Shown here: positions 4,597 through 7,499 of the stretch, one piece after another
Numbering within the stretch: the first letter of the stretch is position 1
Layout: each line of letters starts with the position of its first letter
Origin: Actinomycetes bacterium
GTDB taxonomy: Bacteria > Actinomycetota > Acidimicrobiia > Acidimicrobiales > RAAP-2
Assembly (NCBI GenBank): GCA_021799915.1
Contig: JAJYZN010000139.1
Coordinates: forward strand, 1-7,499
Direction: 5' to 3'
Length of the DNA: 7,499 nt
The notes under the pieces: generated by a model
What the model was told of the DNA's origin: nothing
The model's input: only the letters and a program-made list of their open reading frames with translations
The model's database searches: none
Made by a program: the position numbers and the translations under genes

Positions 4597-6557
4597 CCCC
4601 GAGCCGGCGGGAGCACCAGCCCGCCGACCACACGTCATCTCCTGCTGCCGGAAGGAATGACGAGGGGGATCCGCTCCCTTCTTCGCCGTTTATCCCGATG
4701 GCGGAGGTGGCTCGCTACCCGGCCCCCCGGGCCCGGATCGATCCAGACCAGTCGAAGTCTTGGCTCCGTAGGGCGTTGCCCGTGATGAAAGCGCATCGGG
4801 GCATGTTCATCACCGCGCTCTCGATGTCCTTCGTCGGGCTGGTGCTCCAAGTGCAGACCCCCGATCTGCTGAGCAAAGCCATCGACAACTCCATCGTGAG
4901 CCATACCGTGCCATTGCATTTTTACGTGTGGTGGGTCGTCGCGCTGGCCGTGGTCAGTGGGATCACCGGGTACATCGCCCGCCTGTTCCTCTTTGAGACG
5001 GCATACCGCTTCGAGTACGACCTGCGCGCGCTCATCTACGAGCATCTGACCAAGATGTCGTTCCCGTTTTACGACCGGGTCCAGTCCGGTCAGCTCATCT
5101 CACGGGCGAACTCCGACATCCGATCGGTGAACATGTACATGACGTTCGCTCCCCAGATCCTCGTCCAATGTTCCATTGCCGTCGTGGCATTCGCCTACAT
5201 GCTCTCCATCAACGTCATCCTTGCATTCGTCGCGATGGCCACCATGCCTTTCGTGTACCTGACCGCGGTAAAAATGCGCCAGTCGATGTTCCCGGTCTCC
5301 TGGCTGATCCAGGCGCGTCTGGCAGAAGTCGCGACCATCGTGGACGAGAACGTCAGTGGCGTGCGAGTCGTGAAATCGTTCGCCGCCGAAGACCAGCAGC
5401 TCCAGGAGCTGGCGGGAGCGGCGGCGCGAGTCCGGTGGAGCTACGTCAAAGACGCGGATCTCCAGGCTCGGTGGTCGCCGGCCATGCAGAACCTTCCGCA
5501 GTCGGGTCTGGCGCTCGTGCTCCTCTTCGGTGGCTATATGGTCATCCACGGGCATCTGGGCATCGGGGCCATCCTTGCCTTCAACTCCTACCTCCTCATG
5601 CTCCAAGCGCCGTTCATGCTGCTGGGGATGATCGTCATGATGGGACAGCGTGCTGCCGCGTCGGCGAGCAGGATCTACGAGATCCTCGACGAACAGCCGA
5701 CCATCACCGATCGCGCCGATGCAGTGGACCTGGTCGACTGCCGCGGAGACGTCGTGTTCGACCAAGTCGCGTTTTCCTACTCCACGGGATCACACGACGC
5801 CGACGCGTTGATCCTCGACGATTTCAGCCTGCATCTCCGCCCAGGTGAGACGGTCGCGCTCGTCGGTCGTACCGGGTCGGGCAAGTCAACTGTCGCCCGT
5901 TTGCTGCTCCGCTTTTACGACGTCAACCAAGGCGCGGTCAGGATCGACGGTCACGACGTGAGGGAGCTGACCTTGTCCAGCTTGCGCTCACGGGTCGGGA
6001 TCGTCTTGGACGAGCCATTCTTGTTCTCGGTCTCCATCCGGGACAACATCGCCTACGGTGACCCCACTGCCCCAATGGAAGACGTCGTCGCAGCGGCAGT
6101 CGCCGCCGGAGCCGACGAATTCATCCGGCGCCTTCCCGAGGGCTACGACACGGTCGTCGGAGAGCGTGGCTACACGCTGTCGGGGGGCCAGCGCCAGCGC
6201 ATTGCTCTCGCCCGAACTCTGTTGGTGAACCCCCCGATCCTCATTCTCGACGACGCCACCAGCGCCATTGACGTCCAAGTGGAGCTCGAGATCCACAACG
6301 CGCTGCGAAGGCTCATGGTGGGGAGGACCACGTTGGTCATCGCTCATCGGCTTTCTACGATCAGCTTGGCTGACCGGGTCGTACTGCTCGACGGGGGGCG
6401 CATCGTGGCCGACGGCACCCATGCCAGCCTTCTCGCCACCACGCCGCTGTACGCCGAGGTGCTTGCGCAGGCCGCATCGCGCGAGGGCGCCGCCGCGCCA
6501 TCCCTTGATGGCGACCTCGAGAGCGATCTCGCCGAGACCACGGGAGAAGTGCGCTGA
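4593..6557 (+). CDS. ABC exporter half-transporter, degenerate NBD half of a heterodimer
   Basis: With a TTG start this is a 654-residue fusion of a six-helix transmembrane domain and an ATPase domain, as in bacterial multidrug or lipid exporters. About 65 hydrophilic residues precede the first helix (near 70-90), and the last helix ends near 350. The NBD shows the A-loop Tyr 396, Walker A GRTGSGKST (425-433), signature LSGGQ (529-533), Walker B ILILDDATS (549-557) and the switch His 585. Two positions are non-canonical: the Q-loop Gln is Asp 473 (IVLDEPFLFS), and the catalytic Glu after Walker B is Asp 554. These mark the weakly hydrolysing site of heterodimeric exporters such as TM287/288 and BmrCD, so the following gene should be the partner. 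The TTG overlaps the MarR stop as TTGA. ATG 4698 would shorten the protein by 35 residues and GTG 4494 would overlap MarR by about 100 bp; both fit less well. The substrate is not predictable. Confidence 0.92.
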   Translation: MTPSRREHQPADHTSSPAAGRNDEGDPLPSSPFIPMAEVARYPAPRARIDPDQSKSWLRRALPVMKAHRGMFITALSMSFVGLVLQVQTPDLLSKAIDNSIVSHTVPLHFYVWWVVALAVVSGITGYIARLFLFETAYRFEYDLRALIYEHLTKMSFPFYDRVQSGQLISRANSDIRSVNMYMTFAPQILVQCSIAVVAFAYMLSINVILAFVAMATMPFVYLTAVKMRQSMFPVSWLIQARLAEVATIVDENVSGVRVVKSFAAEDQQLQELAGAAARVRWSYVKDADLQARWSPAMQNLPQSGLALVLLFGGYMVIHGHLGIGAILAFNSYLLMLQAPFMLLGMIVMMGQRAAASASRIYEILDEQPTITDRADAVDLVDCRGDVVFDQVAFSYSTGSHDADALILDDFSLHLRPGETVALVGRTGSGKSTVARLLLRFYDVNQGAVRIDGHDVRELTLSSLRSRVGIVLDEPFLFSVSIRDNIAYGDPTAPMEDVVAAAVAAGADEFIRRLPEGYDTVVGERGYTLSGGQRQRIALARTLLVNPPILILDDATSAIDVQVELEIHNALRRLMVGRTTLVIAHRLSTISLADRVVLLDGGRIVADGTHASLLATTPLYAEVLAQAASREGAAAPSLDGDLESDLAETTGEVR

Positions 6558-7499
6558 TGGCATGGGGAGGTGGCGGGTTCGGGCCGCCGATCGGCGGCGG
6601 CGGACGAGCCGGTGCCCCTATCGGCAGCCTGCCGTTCGGAGGTATTCCTTCCGAGCTCCAAGCCGGGGTGGACGAACTCCTGGCCGATGAGCCCGACCAT
6701 GGCCAGCCCCGGGCACATTTCTCCCATCTGCAGGACCCCTCCGAACGACGGATCCTGACCCTGTGGCGCCTATTGGTCGCGTACCCTCGCCTCCTCCTTG
6801 CCGGAGCAATCTTGATCGTCGTGGTGGCACTCGCCACGCAGGCCGGACCTGAGCTGACCGGGATCGCCATCAACGACGGGATGACACTGCATCATCCGAG
6901 GTTCAGCATCGTGCTCGGGATGGCGGTGCTCTATCTCGTCTTCGTAGGAATCACCGCACTCGCACAGCGATGGCAGGTCCAGACCACCGGGCGGCTCGCC
7001 GCAGGCGTCATGCATGACCTCCGGATCAGGGTGTTCGCGCATATCCAGCGGTTGTCGTTGGACTACTTCACCGAAGAGAAGTCCGGCGTCGTGATGGCGA
7101 GGATGACCAGCGATATCGAGAACCTGCAGCAACTGCTCCAGAACGGACTGGCGCAATTCTCGATCCAAGCCCTCACCATGGTCGTCATCACGGTAATCCT
7201 GTTCGTGAAAGACGTGCGTCTGGCTTTCATCACCGTGGTGCTCATCATCCCGACGCTCACCGTGCTCTCACTTTGGTTTCGCAACGTTTCCGAGCGCGGC
7301 TACCTTCGGGTCCGAGACGGTATCGCCAACGTCTTGGCCGACCTGTCCGAGAGCCTCCACGGAGTGCGAGTGGTGACCGCTCACAATCGCCAGCAGCACA
7401 ACACCATCCGGCACCGCAACGTCCTCGGCGAGTACCGGGATGCCAATGACTACACGGCTCACGTCAACGCCATCTACGCGCCCGGCACGCAGCTCATCG
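6557..7499 (+). CDS. ABC exporter half-transporter, second subunit (3' truncated by window end)
   Basis: ATG 6557 shares its A with the previous gene's TGA (TGATG) and has GGGAGAAG at 6542-6549, so it is tightly coupled to the first subunit. The frame stays open to the edge, giving 314 residues. The first ~65 are hydrophilic: a glycine-rich start (MAWGGGGFGPPIGGGG) and then an amphipathic stretch around PSELQAGVDELLADEP. Helices follow at about 77-97, 116-137, 203-218 and 222-241. The intracellular coupling region between them reads LRIRVFAHIQRLSLDYFTEE (155-174) and then RMTSDIENLQQLL (182-194), a pattern typical of ABC exporters. SLHGVRVVTAHNRQ (266-279) matches the conserved cytoplasmic stretch after helix 4. 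The last two helices and the ATPase domain lie beyond the window. It should carry the canonical catalytic Glu missing from its partner; that is a prediction from the family. Confidence 0.92.
   Translation, partial: MAWGGGGFGPPIGGGGRAGAPIGSLPFGGIPSELQAGVDELLADEPDHGQPRAHFSHLQDPSERRILTLWRLLVAYPRLLLAGAILIVVVALATQAGPELTGIAINDGMTLHHPRFSIVLGMAVLYLVFVGITALAQRWQVQTTGRLAAGVMHDLRIRVFAHIQRLSLDYFTEEKSGVVMARMTSDIENLQQLLQNGLAQFSIQALTMVVITVILFVKDVRLAFITVVLIIPTLTVLSLWFRNVSERGYLRVRDGIANVLADLSESLHGVRVVTAHNRQQHNTIRHRNVLGEYRDANDYTAHVNAIYAPGTQLI

Noticed and set aside
6570..6758. A 62-codon frame near the start of the second ABC gene
   Set aside because: It lies in a different frame from the continuous 314-codon ABC frame that starts at 6557 and shows no family features.
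1..7499. tRNA, rRNA, CRISPR, insertion sequence, attachment site or toxin-antitoxin genes
   Set aside because: No cloverleaf-like element, regularly spaced repeats, transposase or integrase motifs, terminal inverted repeats or small paired toxin-like genes were seen.

Overview
The window is high-GC, densely coded DNA with every supportable gene on the + strand. The protein families and gene style suggest an actinobacterium (Actinomycetota), possibly an Acidimicrobiia-type lineage. Supporting traits are an SCP2/SCP-x type thiolase, a 14-TM DHA2 drug transporter with a long hydrophilic tail, GTG/TTG starts, two promoters placed for leaderless mRNAs, and a glycine-rich N-terminus on an ABC half-transporter. 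The phylum is moderately supported; anything finer is a guess.

Layout. Bases 1-944 are the 3' part of a thiolase gene cut by the left edge; it looks like lipid or sterol-type acyl-CoA metabolism and seems unrelated to what follows. A 227-bp gap (945-1171) holds a 13-bp tandem repeat and then a striking promoter region: a 20-bp imperfect palindrome touching a -10 box that sits exactly six bases before a GTG start. That GTG opens a DHA2-family MFS drug exporter (1172-3064), followed after 6 bp by a MerR-family regulator (3071-3862) with a long disordered N-terminal extension. A perfect 12-bp inverted repeat lies inside the last codons of the exporter gene.

The second gap (3863-4060, or to 4119 if the small leader ORF is not real) holds a 9-bp tandem repeat and a second promoter with the same leaderless geometry. 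This promoter would start a 20-codon leader ORF (4061-4123) whose stop overlaps the ATG of a MarR-family regulator (4120-4596). The MarR gene overlaps an ABC exporter half-transporter (4593-6557) by four bases, and that gene overlaps a second ABC half-transporter (6557 to the right edge) by one base. The first half-transporter has a non-canonical Q-loop and an Asp in place of the catalytic Walker B Glu, the usual mark of the degenerate half of a heterodimeric ABC exporter; the second is the expected partner, cut before its nucleotide-binding domain.

Together, 1142-7499 reads as a multidrug-efflux island of two adjacent modules, each pairing a ligand-sensing regulator with an exporter: MFS plus MerR, and MarR plus ABC heterodimer. 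The substrates cannot be read from the sequence. No tRNA, rRNA, CRISPR array, insertion sequence, attachment site or convincing intrinsic terminator was seen. The families are all known; the less ordinary parts are the regulatory architecture and the MerR extension.
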